Of a stretch of 64,000 nt of DNA, positions 1 through 10,510 are shown one piece after another. Numbering within the stretch: the stretch's first letter is position 1; every line of letters starts with the position of its first letter. Source of the DNA: Saccharina japonica. Taxonomy: Eukaryota; Sar; Phaeophyceae; Laminariales; Laminariaceae. The translations under genes and the position numbers were made by a program. The stretch spans positions 44,109 through 108,108 of the forward strand of contig MEHQ01000488.1 in assembly GCA_008828725.1 (NCBI GenBank). The letters are read 5' to 3'. Under the pieces are notes generated by a model that was given only the letters and a program-made list of their open reading frames with translations, was not told where the DNA came from and did no database searches.

Positions 1-251
1 TATTGAATCGAAGCCGAGGCCTTGTTGTGTTGTGTTAGTGGTTAGTGGGCATTGGGAGGAAGTGTGTTCGCGGACAGATTTACAATGAGCGATGCCAAAC
101 GCGACACCGGTTTGTGACATCTTTAATGCATTCCATGTAGACAGAGTTTACAGGCGATATATGATCTCTGGGCATCAGCGTAAGAGGGCAACGCATAGTG
201 AGGGCTGGGTCAGTGGGAAGACACGGAAATAAATCCCTTGCCGCGAATCAG
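1..251. other. no recognised feature
   Basis: I see no gene here. A stretch near 61-85 resembles the 'gtgcgttcgcg...cagatg' core of the tandem units at 0.7-1.9 kb and may be a decayed outlying unit of that array. Confidence 0.4.
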
Positions 252-580
252 CCTCCGGTGGTCTAACTGGCCATAGCCAACAATGCAAGCCCGGTGAGGC
301 TTAGGGCCGGATGTCGAGGGTTCGATTCTCCCATGGGAGGTTTTTATTCTCAAATGACACCGTCTGTCGAGAGCGCATATTATAGCGTGGGAGTAAGCAA
401 AATTCGACGAGATTGACGAGGGAAGACAAGTGCTGAAACTTCCGCGATAAAAAGCAAGGCAAGACCTGTAGTGTGGGGGGGGGGAGGAGTACTTGGACCC
501 CGGATCTGAGTTACAGAGAGAGAGAAAAAAAGAAAGGCGAAGATAATAAATGGATGGACAAAAAAAAAAACAAAAAGTAT
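252..580 (+). repeat. SINE-like element, copy 1, with tRNA-like head
   Basis: The first 89 bases (252-340) look like a degenerate tRNA. There is an A-box-like TGGTCTAACTGG at 259-270 and a B-box GGTTCGATTC near 319-328. CCTCC at the 5' end can pair with GGAGG at the 3' end, AAGCC/GGCTT form a perfect 5-bp anticodon-like stem, and TTTTT follows at 341-345. The body (about 360-540) contains 'ggatctgagttac' and a purine-rich stretch. It ends in an A-rich tail after 'ataaatggatggac'. Body and tail recur at about 3.25-3.53 kb and, inverted, at 14.70-14.94 kb. Tripartite head, body and A-rich tail is the layout of tRNA-derived SINEs. A decayed true tRNA next to an unrelated repeat is the alternative for the head. 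Confidence 0.6.
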
Positions 581-689
581 TCTGGCAAAAACCGGAAATT
601 ATATCATACGTATACACGAATACAGACGTGTGCGTATCGTTAATTGATCACTTTTTGTATAGATCTCTCAAAACTTTCAAACTAATGAG

Positions 690-1860
690 ATAAGGATGTG
701 AGGGCGTGTGGCGGCTGTCTCAAAATCGGTCATTATTCGTGGATAGGGAACGCGCCCATTGAGAGCAAACCCAAAGCTTTGTTTTGTATCGGTGGCACTT
801 GGCGGAAGTGCGTTCGCGTGCAGATGAAACAGTACTATATGCAAAAAGCCACCAGTTTGCAGCTTGCATGTGAGTTCGTGGAGGTCAGCCACTATAGTAC
901 TGAATGGGTGAGGATCACGCGGAATACACGCGTTGCATTTTCTAGAAAAACCGGAAGTGGTATGATACAATATATACGAATACTGACGTGTGCGTATCGT
1001 TAAGTTGATAATTTGGAATATCAATCTCTCGGAACTTTCCAAACGATATGAAATAAGCGGGTGAGGCCATGGCCGGTGAAAACTGGCTGAAGGTATATTG
1101 GTTATTGAAAATGGAATTCATATGAGATAGCATGTGAGGCGTGTGGCGGCTGTCGGAAAATTCGGCATATATTATGTGGATAGGAGAACGCGCCTATTGG
1201 AGCAAACCCAAAGCTCTGTTTTGTATCGGTGGACACTAGACGGAAGTGCGTTCGCGTGCAGATGAAAACAGAGCTAATGCAAAAACCTACTACGGCGCTT
1301 GCATCAGGGTATCGTGGAGGTCAGCCACTATGTACAGAATGGGGAGTACTCGGAAATAACGAGTGGCGTTTCCAAGAAAAACACCGGAATGGTATGATAC
1401 GTATACGCATATACTGACGCGTGCGTATCGTTTAATTGATAATTTGGAACTTTCAAATGATTAAATAAGCCGGCGAGGGCGCATGGCGGTGAAACTGGCT
1501 GAAGGTTATCGGTTTTTGACAAATGGAATTAGGAGATAACCATGTGAGGGCGAGCGGCGGCTGTCGGCAAAATCGGCATATTGTATGGGGATAGGGGAAC
1601 GTGCCCATTGGACAAAACCCGATGCTTCGTTTTGTATCGGTGGGCACTGGACGGAAGTGCGTTCGCGTGCAGATGCAAACAGAGCTAATGCAAAAAGCCA
1701 CCACGGCGCTGGCATCTGGGTATCGTGGAGGCGAGCCACTATGTACTGAATGGAGAATACGCGGAAATTACGGGTTGAATTGTTTAGAAACACATGGGGA
1801 TGGTATGATACGAATATACCCAATGCTGACGTGTGCGTATCGTAAAATTGATAGTTTGGA
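690..1860 (+). repeat. tandem array of three ~0.41-0.44 kb units
   Basis: Three diverged tandem units are aligned by the shared block 'gaagtgcgttcgcgtgcag', found near 806, 1241 and 1652 (spacings about 435 and 411). Each unit also carries 'gtgaggg/gcgtgtggcggctgtc' upstream and 'gatctctcgaaactttcaaa' with 'gaaataagcgggtgaggc' downstream. Short ORFs run through the units in several frames, but indels between units break them, so I do not call a gene. Confidence 0.75.
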
Positions 1861-1861
1861 A

Positions 1862-2262
1862 TAACGATCTCTCGAAACTTTCAAACAATGAAATAAGCGG
1901 GTGAGGCACATGCCGGTAAAACTGGCTGAAGGTTGTTGGTTATTGAGAAATGGAAGGGGAAGGCTAATGAAATGCAGCGATCGCTGTCGTTGACTGGAAC
2001 AATGGAGGCTGGAGATGTAATAGGCGGCAAAACTATGCAGCGCTGTCGTTGATTATTTGGAATAACGATCTCTCGAAACTTTCAAACAATGAAATAAGCG
2101 GGTGAGGCGCATGGCGGTGAAACTGTCTGAAGGTTATTGGTTATTGAGAAATGGAAGGGGAAGGCTAACGAATTGCAGCGCTCGCTGTCGTTGACTGGAA
2201 CAATGGAGGCTGGAGATGAACTAGGCGGCAAAACTATGCAGCGCTGTCGTTTACTGGTCGCT
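1862..2262 (+). repeat. tandem duplication, ~0.2 kb period
   Basis: The segment from 'gatctctcgaaactttcaaac' through 'gcggcaaaactatgcagcgctgtcgtt' occurs twice in tandem (about 1866-2053 and 2066-2252). It extends the array to its left but with a shorter unit. No convincing coding potential. Confidence 0.75.
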
Positions 2263-2397
2263 GGCAGGAGAGAAGACCACACAGAGGCTCGAAGGGTTTG
2301 GGCGGCGTATTGTCTGAATGGTCTGACGGACTCTGAGCGTTTTCGGTTCAAAGACTACGTATTGATATAATGTGTATATATGTGACCTCCCTACACG

Positions 2398-2435
<38 letters not shown>

Positions 2436-2436
2436 G

Positions 2437-2503
<67 letters not shown>

Positions 2504-2523
2504 ACTACTACCCCTACTACTAC
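2398..2523. repeat. CTA/CTG triplet microsatellite
   Basis: An almost pure run of about 40 CTA triplets with a short CTG block near the right end. It opens all reading frames, giving poly-Leu, poly-Ser, poly-Thr or poly-Val shadows that should not be read as genes. Confidence 0.95.
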
Positions 2524-2539
2524 AACCATTATTGCTCTT

Positions 2540-2940
2540 TACCAGCATGTCTCTACCGCCTCCCCACTGCAGCGTACTGCTGCCCTGTCTGTTGTTTACC
2601 ATGAGAATGGTGAAGGAAATACGTAAGCACATCCTCTATTCATCATTCAGTAGGAATCCTTCTAACGCCCACTGGCAGCCACTACCAAGGTCTTGGTTTC
2701 GATAAATGGACGAACCACTACATATGGACCACTACTTGTACGGCGACATGAATACTCTCTACCAGCATGCCTCTACAACCTCCCCGCTGCGGCGTGCTGC
2801 TACCCTGTCTGTTGTGTACTTGAGAATGGTGAAGGAAATGCGCCATCACATACTCTACGTACTTATCATTCAACAGCAAGTAGGCGTCCTTCTGACGCCG
2901 ACTGGCAGCCACTACCAAGGCCTTGGTTTCGATTCGTTGT
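2540..2940 (+). repeat. tandem duplication, ~0.22 kb period
   Basis: 'taccagcatg.ctctac' to 'ccactaccaagg.cttggtttcgat' appears at about 2540-2703 and again at 2760-2932, with scattered substitutions. Both copies keep 'ctgtctgttgt' and 'gagaatggtgaaggaaat'. No gene is supported. Confidence 0.75.
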
Positions 2941-3147
2941 TCGGGCGGCGTCAGCCCCAAACCCTTGTACAAATATGCATCTGTCATGCTGTCATTAGTG
3001 TGCCAACTGGATGATGAGCACCTCTGGCTCGGGTGTTTGAGGGATGTTCGCCCTGAGCTGTGTGTCGATCCAAGTATATTTTGGTCGATCCCAGTCTAGT
3101 TTGTTTGGTAGATGCCAGTCTATTTGGTGTCCTAATTTTAGTTTGTA

Positions 3148-3530
3148 AGCACCGGTCGCCCCGATAGGCTAACAGGTAACCACGAAGCCTGTGGAAGTCG
3201 AGATCGCGAGTTCGAGCCCCCCCGAGTGCATGGTCGTAGGGACATTTTCTCGAAACAATTAAATAAAAAATTAAAATAAAACTATCTTGACTAGCGGAAA
3301 GCGCGAGAGCGTTAGTCGACAAACTTCGATGAAAATCAACGAGCGTTGGGAAGGCTGAATCCTCTGCGCGATAAAACCCGAGGCATGAAGCATAGTGGGG
3401 CAGGAGGGAGAGGAGCCTACTTTGTGACCCCAGATCTGAGTTACGACTATGGAGGGAGAGAGACGGAAGTACGAAGAACATAAATGGGATGGGAAAAACA
3501 AACAAACAAACAAAATACTGGTGATGGGCT
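3148..3530 (+). repeat. SINE-like element, copy 2
   Basis: Same body as the element at 252-580: 'gactagcggaaagcg', 'gcgttgggaaggctga', 'gcgcgataaaa', then 'cagatctgagttacgact' and an A-rich tail after 'ataaatgggatggg'. The head (3148-3235) differs. It still shows an A-box-like TAGGCTAACAGG and a B-box-like GAGTTCGAGCC, but its acceptor stem does not pair. One body joined to two different tRNA-like heads suggests head exchange or independent decay. Confidence 0.6.
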
Positions 3531-3694
3531 ACTGCCTGCCGCACGAGCATTTATCATAAATTTCTGGCGCATCTTTTAGATATCCGAGAAACTGAGACAA
3601 AGTTTAGAAATACCTGTTTCGTGATCATAACCAGAGATAAACTTGGTCTATTTATCATGCTTTTTGTGTGTAAAATGAAGCCAAATTGCGTCAG

Positions 3695-3866
3695 TTTTGC
3701 CTCCGGTGGTGCCTTCAGAGGGATCCTCCGAAGGCGCCTCCGGCGGGCCCTCCGGAGGCGCCTCCAGCGGGGCCCCCTCGGTGGGGGGGGGATCGGTTGG
3801 CTCGCTTGCGCCAGCCAGCTAGTTGACTAAAGTTTGTTAGTTGGCTGGTTTCGCCAGCCAACTAAT
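3695..3866. repeat. GC-rich minisatellite and adjoining perfect hairpin
   Basis: 3695-3790 is a run of degenerate 'ggcgcctccggcggg'-type units. At 3837-3865 a perfect 12-bp inverted repeat (TTAGTTGGCTGG and its complement) is separated by 5 bases. A weaker version of the same hairpin lies just upstream near 3796-3830. No gene is visible. Confidence 0.8.
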
Positions 3867-4418
3867 TTCTAGCCGGGAACTCCAGCCAACTCACAGCCCT
3901 AACTGTAGGCCATTGCTGCTAAACGACCTCAACTCCACGTGCTCAACCCCCGCCTCCTGCTCCCTGCCCCACGGACTCGACGCTTGTCTTCAGCCGCGGC
4001 TCAACGTCACCACGGCATGGACTAGATCTCATGAATCCGCAGAGTGAGGGTGCAGTTTAACTCGTTGAGCAAAGGGTGCATTGGGTGGTTAGTTTCAGCG
4101 CCAGGAACCAAGTCAAATCGTTAGATAACGAACCACATCATTATGCACCATGTCTGTGGGTAGAATCATGCCATCAACCTCCCCCTCGTGATTCCTCCCA
4201 ACACAACAATAGTGACAAAAACAACGTCAGTACCGATTTCTGGTTGCTCTTTTTTCTCCATGACCATAAACTAAACTAACGTCTACCAATACAACGCATC
4301 AGCACTGATTATCACACATAAATATCATGTACTGCTGTAGAACCAAGCTTAAATCAGCAGCAATTTTCCCAACACATTGATCATGCGTTGAGGAATCAAG
4401 CCACAATTAGCAGTAGTA

Positions 4419-5383
4419 GGGTGTTTGCGAAGACCCGAATATGGTTGGTCTTGAGAACCAGACTATTCACCATCTTCATAACCGAATATGATGTGAAAAC
4501 GCTTGCGAAGACCCAAATCACGATTTTTGGTTTTGAAGTGGAAATAAAATTCTATGAATTTGAAATCGCGACAAATAACGAACTAAAAGCACGTACGGAA
4601 AATGGAATACCAACGGCTTCGATGCGAGATTCTGCTGCAGCTGCGTGCTCCTGCGTGTTGCTGCTGCGTACGTGTGCTGTGCGCTCCACCGCAGTTATTG
4701 GAAGGGTGTAAATCGACACCACCGGGGCGCGTTGTGCAGTGAGTGCGTGGGGCGTGCTGTATGATGTGCGGTGTGCATGTGGCGCGGTCACACGCCCCAG
4801 ACCCTAGAGTGTTTTCGCTGACTGCTCTGTATCAAATTTGAAAAGCAAACAGCACACAGAGCAGCAGCAGCAGCAGCAGCAGCAGCATCAGCAGCAGCAG
4901 CAGCAGCAGCAGTAGCAGCAGCAGCGTCAGCAGCAGCAGTCGGCAGAGCACACAGCAGTCGACGATGCCTCTGTACCGTGTCAAGCCGCCCCCGCATGTG
5001 GGCGCATGCCTTTGCTGGCCTTCGCGGCGCCGCTTCGCGTTGACATCGGCCTTGTTCGGATAGCTTGTGCATCTGCCCTCTGGTAGCCCTCTTTCTCGCT
5101 GCTGCTGTGCGCTGTGCGTACGAGCCGTAGATTTTATGCGGGTTTCTTGCTCGTGCGAAGTGTTCATTCGCCCGGGTCATCTCGGGTGCTCTTGGCTAAC
5201 GGTATCTTGTTCCTTTCGAAACCCAAAACACCCAAACCCAATCCGAAAATAATATGGTCTTGAGGGCGTTTTCGGACGAGTTTAGAGCGTTTTGGAACTT
5301 TGTTTTTGGAAGTTGATTAGTTTTTGGGACCGGGAGAATAGAAAATGACCAAACCAAACCATAATCTGATCTTCGTAAACACC
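4419..5383. mobile_element. nested TIR element inside the left arm
   Basis: Left end GGGTGTTTGCGAAGA and right end, reverse-complemented, GGTGTTTACGAAGA form imperfect TIRs. The flanks are GTAGTA (4413-4418) and GTAGTC (5384-5389), a plausible 6-bp target duplication with one mismatch. The tandem units of the host arm stop at 4418 and resume at 5384, which supports an insertion. The element is 965 bp, carries the CAG microsatellite at 4860-4940 and encodes no recognisable transposase, so it would be non-autonomous. Superfamily is uncertain; the end sequence is Harbinger-like. Confidence 0.5.
4860..4942. repeat. CAG triplet microsatellite
   Basis: About 27 CAG triplets with a few substitutions, inside the nested element at 4419-5383. 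It gives poly-Ala and poly-Leu shadows on the minus strand, not genes. Confidence 0.95.
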
Positions 5384-6396
5384 GTAGTCTCCCAACACAT
5401 TATATAACATGCGCTGACTGCTGTAGAATCAAGCGTGAATCAGCAGTAATTTTCCAAGACATTGATCATGCATTGAAGAATCAAGCCAAAATTAGTAGTA
5501 GTCTCCCAACACATTATATAACATGCGCTGTAAAATCAAGCCAATAGTCAACAGTAACTTTCCCTACACAATCATACCATGCGCTGTAAAATCAAGCCAG
5601 AACCAGCAATTATTTTCCAACCCATTAAATATCATGTACTTGAGAATCAAGCTGGCTACCCACCCCCTGTTATGCTTCAAGCAACACACAGCCGTACGGG
5701 TATCATGCATCCACGTATACATATAATACGGTATACCAGTACACAGCAGCAGTCTCACATATCATGCACTGCTGCTGTAGAATCAAACAGTCATAAAATA
5801 TCATACACTGCTGCTTGCTGTATAATCAGTCATTCACAAACTGGTTCCATACAGCAGTGCACTTTGTCTGTGGAATTATGGCATCACAACCCCCCCCCCC
5901 TGATTCCAACAGTAAGACACACAATATAGTTGTGCTCCATCATACCAGGGTACAATCACACAACTACAGCAGTCCTCGCGCACACATACCAGCCAATTGT
6001 TGACTTGACTGGGTCGAACGGGAACGTCCGCTCTCCTAGCCAGTTCCCATCCAACCACACACATAGCTGCGATCCACCATACCTAGGTACAAGCTTACCA
6101 CCACTACAGCAGTCATTGCTCAAATCTGCCGGCCAAGACACAGAGAAGCACAAAAACAAAACAACAGACCAAGACAATCAAATCCACTCAATCCACCAAC
6201 AAGGAAGTTGGAAAGTATAACATGCATGCTTTCCCGGGTCAAATGGGAAAGATCGCGTCCCGCCACCGCTGTTGCTGCTGCTGCTGCTGCTGGTCTCCTC
6301 TCCCACCAGCTCCACCGCTCGTCCACCACCGTACCCCTCCCCAACCGCGTCAGGCCCATCCCGTTTGCCTGGGTCGAACGGGTATGTTGAACCCTT

Positions 6397-7430
6397 CTAG
6401 CCCAAGCCCACCTGCGGCACTCTTTCGCCCACACCATCCTCATCCCATTGCTGCTGCATCGAAACCCCCTCATGCCCACGCAGCTGCTGCGGCTTCACTG
6501 ACGAAGGCTGCGGCTTCACCAACGAAGGCGGCGGGGGCGTTGCGCCAGCACCACCGACCTCCTCCTCCTCCTCAGCCTCATCACCGACCTCCTCCACCTC
6601 GGCCTCAACAACACCAAGCTCGACAGACGCAGCTAGCGGCTCACGTGCACCACCGAGCTCGTGCGCCTCGGACGCAGCCACACTAAGCTCAACGAAGCTC
6701 CGGTACGGAACACCAATTCTTCCAGCTCGTCGCTTAGCGGACTGCAACCTCTCCCACCAGTCTTGCATCTTCAGGAAGGCACGCGGTCGACGTCCATGAT
6801 ACATGTTCCACAGCTCCTCGCGAGCAGCCGCTCTACGGGCATCTGTTTCCTTGTTGATGACATCCAGCTCCAACATCAGGTCCTTCATCATCTGCTGCCG
6901 AAGCAGTTCGCTCTCCCCTGGCATGGCACTACGCCTCCTAGTCGTCAACCTCGGCACTACTGCTGGCTGTACCTGCGGCTGCTGGAGCGCCGGCGTTCCA
7001 GCCTGCGGCACGTTGCTGTACTCTGGCGCGTAGACGATAGTGGGCTGGGCAGTGCACTGCCTGGCCATGTGACCATAGGCCAGGACTCCGTCGCACATGC
7101 TGTTTGGTGCAAAACAAATCGCTGCCTCATGCCCTCGAGCCCCACAGCGTTCGCACGTGTAGAAACCGCTCATAGACGCTCCTGGAGGTGGAGGGGACTC
7201 GGGCTGGTACCAGCCGTTTCCGGCGTTACGAGTCCAACCAGTGCCCCCCGGCCTTTGCTGGTGCTGATGCTGCGGCTGAGGTGGGTTCTGCTGCTGGTAA
7301 CTGTGACCTCCACCCCAATGCCGCTGCTGTTGCCGCTGATGCGGCCAGGCGCCTCCATACTGCTGCTGCTGCTGCGAAGTGCCTCGATACTGCCGCTGCT
7401 GCTGCTGCTGCTGCGGCTGCCCGACGCCCT
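6397..7430 (-). pseudogene. gag-like Gln-rich protein with CCHC zinc knuckle (exon or fragment)
   Basis: On the minus strand the frame opens after a possible splice acceptor (tatatttag, near 7431) and runs about 344 codons to a stop at 6397. The first ATG is at 7173. The N-terminal ~85 residues are Gln/His-rich. They are followed by a CX2CX4HX4C knuckle (CERCGARGHEAAIC) and a second knuckle whose second Cys is Val (CDGVLAYGHMARQC). A helical segment with 'LKMQDWWERLQSAKRRAGR' and an acidic Glu/Val-rich tail follow. CCHC knuckles bind nucleic acid in retroelement Gag and in some transposon ORF1 proteins. The C-terminal 'VPQVGLG' lies in the inverted-repeat arm and is matched by 'VPQIGLG' of the opposed ORF at 8695. 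No catalytic domain is present. It may be an intact gag-type gene of the surrounding element or a remnant. Confidence 0.5.
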
Positions 7431-7449
7431 AAATATAAAAGACCATCTC

Positions 7450-7950
7450 CATAGTCAGTCCCCCCCCGATACTACTCGCCCCTCTAACACAGTATAGCGC
7501 TCCAGCGGCCTCCCGGCCCGGAGCAATTCGATGATTGTGTTTGTATACGTCGCTGTATAACGCGTTCTTTGTACCCGCGTGCCTATACCATGGGTCGTCA
7601 AGGAGAAGTAGTAGATAAAGTACACTCGTACACCAAATACCAAACACACACCAGGCTGGGTCAATACCGTTCTGTCAGAGACCCAACCACATAAAAACCA
7701 AACACAGGACGTAAGCCGCACCAGGTTGTCACCGGCTGCACCCCTCACATATATACAAGCAATATAATTCTATCAAAGCCCGGGTCGTATCGTTATCATC
7801 ATCGACTGCTCCCAGGAGGGAGACATCTTCACGCAAGGCATCCATCATCTCAGATCATAATGCCTCGCCACATCATATAAAACCCCTATCTCCGTATACC
7901 AGTATGAAACCCCCACGACCGGAAAACCTGTTGTATCAAGCTACCGCATA
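7450..7950 (-). repeat. family B terminal segment, inverted partial copy
   Basis: The reverse complement matches the right-hand end of family B (12.2-12.6 kb and especially 36.0-36.4 kb). Shared blocks are 'tatgcggtagcttgatac', 'acgacccgggctttgat', 'cttgacgacccatggtata' and 'gcgctatactgtgt'. It meets its opposed partner at about 7950, the symmetry point of the mosaic. Confidence 0.7.
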
Positions 7951-8390
7951 CCACGAACAGGGTTTCATGTATTGTGGGGTTTTGTATTATGTGTCGGGGC
8001 ATTATGTAATGTGCCTCGTGTCTGGATGGATGAAGCTGGTCCTACGGGATCAGTCTGCGATAATAATGATACGACCCGGGCTTTGATAGAATGATACTGC
8101 TCGTATACATGTGAGGGATGCAGCCGGTGACAAACCTGGTGCGGCTTTCCTCCTATGTGTGGTTTATATGATGGGCCTTTGACGACAGGTACTGGCTCTT
8201 CTTGTGTGTGTATTTAGTACGTGGTGATACGATTGTACTTTATCTACTACTTCTCCTTGACGACCCATGGTATGGGCACGCGGATACAAAGCACCGTCTG
8301 ACAGCGCCGTACAGAAACACGATCATCGGATTGCTTCGGGCCCGGAGGTCGTTGAAGCGCTATACTGTGTGAGAGGCGGAGTGGTAAGGG
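7950..8390 (+). repeat. family B terminal segment, direct partial copy
   Basis: Carries the same blocks as 7450-7950 in the opposite orientation. It is closest to 12.25-12.60 kb ('ggggttttgtattatgtgtc', 'agcaggtcctacgggatcag'-like). With 12.25-12.60 kb it forms a same-direction pair of about 0.36 kb bracketing 8.4-12.2 kb, so an LTR-like reading of that interval is possible. Confidence 0.65.
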
Positions 8391-8700
8391 AGGAGAGGCT
8401 GAGGAGGTGGCTCTCAGCTTGCAGGAAATTTGGAGGGGACGCATTGGTGACGGGCCAGCGCCAACGACAGGTTGAGGAACTGAGGGTGCAGCTGGCCGCG
8501 GCGGCTGGAGCAACGTCGAATGCGGTTCTGGGTGCCGTCAGGAACGAAGGGCATGCCCATAGAGCAGCCAGGAGATCATTGGAGGTGAAGGCGGTGCGCC
8601 AGTATTTTGGTTCGTATTTGGGTTGATCTGGAGAATCGGATGGAGCAGGCCAAAGTGGGCCTTCGCAAGGCGCGATGGGTAGTAGGCCTTCGCATTGAGC
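8267..8700 (+). pseudogene. gag-like helical fragment
   Basis: An open frame from 8267 to a stop at 8626 encodes a charged, helical protein of about 119 residues rich in Arg and Ala. Downstream in another frame the sequence continues with similar helical content ('LENRMEQAKVGLRKARW', 'RIEHEAFWTAL') before a stop. Composition and GC-richness differ from the AT-rich repeats around it, and both pieces look like parts of one gag-type coiled-coil region separated by a frameshift. I recognise no domain. It starts inside the family B terminal segment, so the native start is uncertain. Confidence 0.35.
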
Positions 8701-9310
8701 ACGAGGCTTTCTGGACTGCGCTGGATACCATTTGCGGAGCGTGAAGCATTATTCTCAAGGATGGATGCAAAGCATGCGCCGAAAGCAGCCAACGCGGCCG
8801 AGCGAGCAGGGGCGCAAGAACGAAAAGTTGGGCCCGTCTTCTTTTTCGGGGGGGTCGAGAAGGCAGCAGGAGGAGTCGGGCCCAGATACGAAGACATCAT
8901 GGAAGTGGAAATGCTTCGTGATGCTGGCGTACTGTCTGCGAGAAGTTTGGAGGCGTCTGTACAACAACAGCCTGAGCCTGAGGTAGAGAAACTCGCTCAT
9001 GCCGTACAGCAGCAGCACGAGGCTGAGGAGGAAGAGCTATATTTTGCTGAGGCTGACGTGTTGGAGCTTGATGGTATTGAGCCTGAGATGGAGGAACGTG
9101 GTGGTGCTGGAGGCGCATTATACTGGAACGGGGATGGTGTGGGCGGCGGAGTGCCGCAGATTGGTTTGGGCCAGAGTGTTTCGTACCTGTTGGACCCAGG
9201 CAAACGGGATGGGCTTGACGCGGTTGAGGAGGGGTACGGTGATGGACGAGGGGTGGAGCTTGTGGGAGAGCAGACCAGCAGCAGCAGCAGCAGCAGCAGC
9301 GGCGGCGGGG
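8695..9310 (+). pseudogene. acidic gag-like fragment paralogous to the 6.4-7.4 kb protein
   Basis: A GC-rich frame reads on the plus strand into the right inverted-repeat arm. It encodes an Ala/Glu-rich protein with 'RYEDIMEVEMLRDAGVLSA', Gln-rich stretches, an acidic region and then 'GVPQIGLG', the counterpart of 'RVPQVGLG' at the C-terminus of the opposed minus-strand ORF. After about 9270 the frame runs on through a CAG microsatellite (poly-Ser) and repeat-arm sequence to 9624; that extension is probably not original coding sequence. No zinc knuckle or enzyme motif is visible. Two paralogous outward-reading ORFs sharing their 3' ends through the arms suggest the mosaic arose by inverted duplication. 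Confidence 0.4.
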
Positions 9311-10510
9311 CGCGATCTTTCCCATTTGATCCGGGAAAGCAGGCATGTTTTATGTTCCAACTTTCTTGTTGGTGGATTGAATGGATTGGATTTTCTTTGT
9401 CTGTTGTCTTGTTTTTGTGCTTCTCTGTGTCTTGGCCGGCATATTTGAGCAATGACTGCTGTAGTTGTGGTGAGCTTGTACCCGTTCGACCCAGTCAAGT
9501 CAACAATTGGCTAGTATGTGAGGACTGTTGTAGTTGTGTGATTGTACACTGGTATGATGGAGCACAACTATATTGTGTATCTTGCTGTTGGAAGCACGGG
9601 GGGGAGGGGGTTGTGATGCCATGATTCCACAGACAAAGTGCACTGCTGTATGGAACCAATTTGTGATGGACTGATTATACAGCAAGCAGCAGTGTATGAT
9701 AATTTCTGACTGTTTGATTCTACAGCAGCAGTGCACGATTTGTTAGACTGCTGCTGTGTACTGGTATACCGTATTATATGTATACGTGGATGCATGATAC
9801 CCGTATTGCTGCGTGTTGCTTGAAGCGTAACAAGGTGTGGGTTGCCAGCTTGATTCCCAAGTACATGATATTTAATGGGTTGGAAAATTACTGCTGGTTC
9901 TGGCTTAATTTTACAGCGTATGATATTATTGTGTAGGGAAAGTTACTGCTGACTATTGGCTTGATTTTACAGCGCATGTGATGTAATGTGTTGGGAGACT
10001 ACTGCTAATTCTGGCTTGGTTCTCTAATGCATGGTCAATGGCTTGGGACATTACTGTTGATATAAGCTTGATTCTACAGCAGTACATGATATTTATGTGT
10101 GAAAATCAGTGCTGATGCGTTGGAATGGTAAATTTTAGCTCTTGTGGTCATGGAGTAGAAAGAGCAACCAGAAATCGGTACTGAAGTTGTTTTTGTCACT
10201 ACTGTTGTGTTGGGAAAAATCACGAGGGGGGGTTGATGGCATGATTCTACCCACAGACATAGTGCATAATGATGTGGTTCGTTATCTAACGATTTGACTT
10301 GGTTCCTGGCGCTGAAACTAGCCACCCGATGCACCCTTTGCTCAACGAGTCAAACTGCACCCTCACTTGCGGATTTATGATATGTAGTCCATGCCGCGGT
10401 GACGTTGAGCCGCGGCGGAAGACAAGCGCCGAGTCCGTGGGGCAGTGAGCAGGAGACGGGGGTGGAGCGCGTGGGGTTGGGGTCGTTTAGTAGCAATGGC
10501 CTACAGTAGA
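9080..10510 (-). repeat. right arm of large inverted-repeat mosaic
   Basis: The reverse complement matches 3899-6490. It includes the tandem 'gcttgattctacagcag'-type units (9.7-10.1 kb) and the 'ctgcaccctcac' to 'ctacagta' end block (10.35-10.51 kb). It lacks the 965-bp nested insertion of the left arm, so the arms differ in length. From 10.35 kb the sequence is also the beginning of family B, which continues rightwards without a break. Confidence 0.7.

Larger units (their letters stand above)
3899..6490 (+). repeat. left arm of large inverted-repeat mosaic
   Basis: Read on the plus strand from 'actgtaggccattgct' at 3899, this arm matches the reverse complement of the region ending at 10507. 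Matches persist through the 'ctgctgtagaatcaagc' repeats, the 'gtatacatataatacggtat' segment near 5720 and the 'cccatcccgtttgcctgggt' segment near 6357. Between about 5400 and 5650, and around 4330-4418, it holds tandem units of roughly 55-75 bp, each containing 'ctgctgtagaatcaagc' or a variant and 'cagtaattttcc'. Tandem subterminal repeats of this kind are common in large TIR DNA transposons. The arm is interrupted by the insertion at 4419-5383. Confidence 0.7.

Noticed and set aside
2251-2705. Long frames of poly-Leu, poly-Ser, poly-Thr and poly-Val on both strands
   Set aside because: Shadows of the CTA/CTG microsatellite; every frame is open there and none has unique coding sequence on both sides.
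4788-5180. Poly-Ala and poly-Leu ORFs
   Set aside because: Generated by the CAG microsatellite inside a non-autonomous element.
5880-5935. Short CCHC-like or Cys motifs in repeat-arm frames
   Set aside because: The frames lie in the inverted-repeat arms, change with small indels between arms and show no consistent protein.
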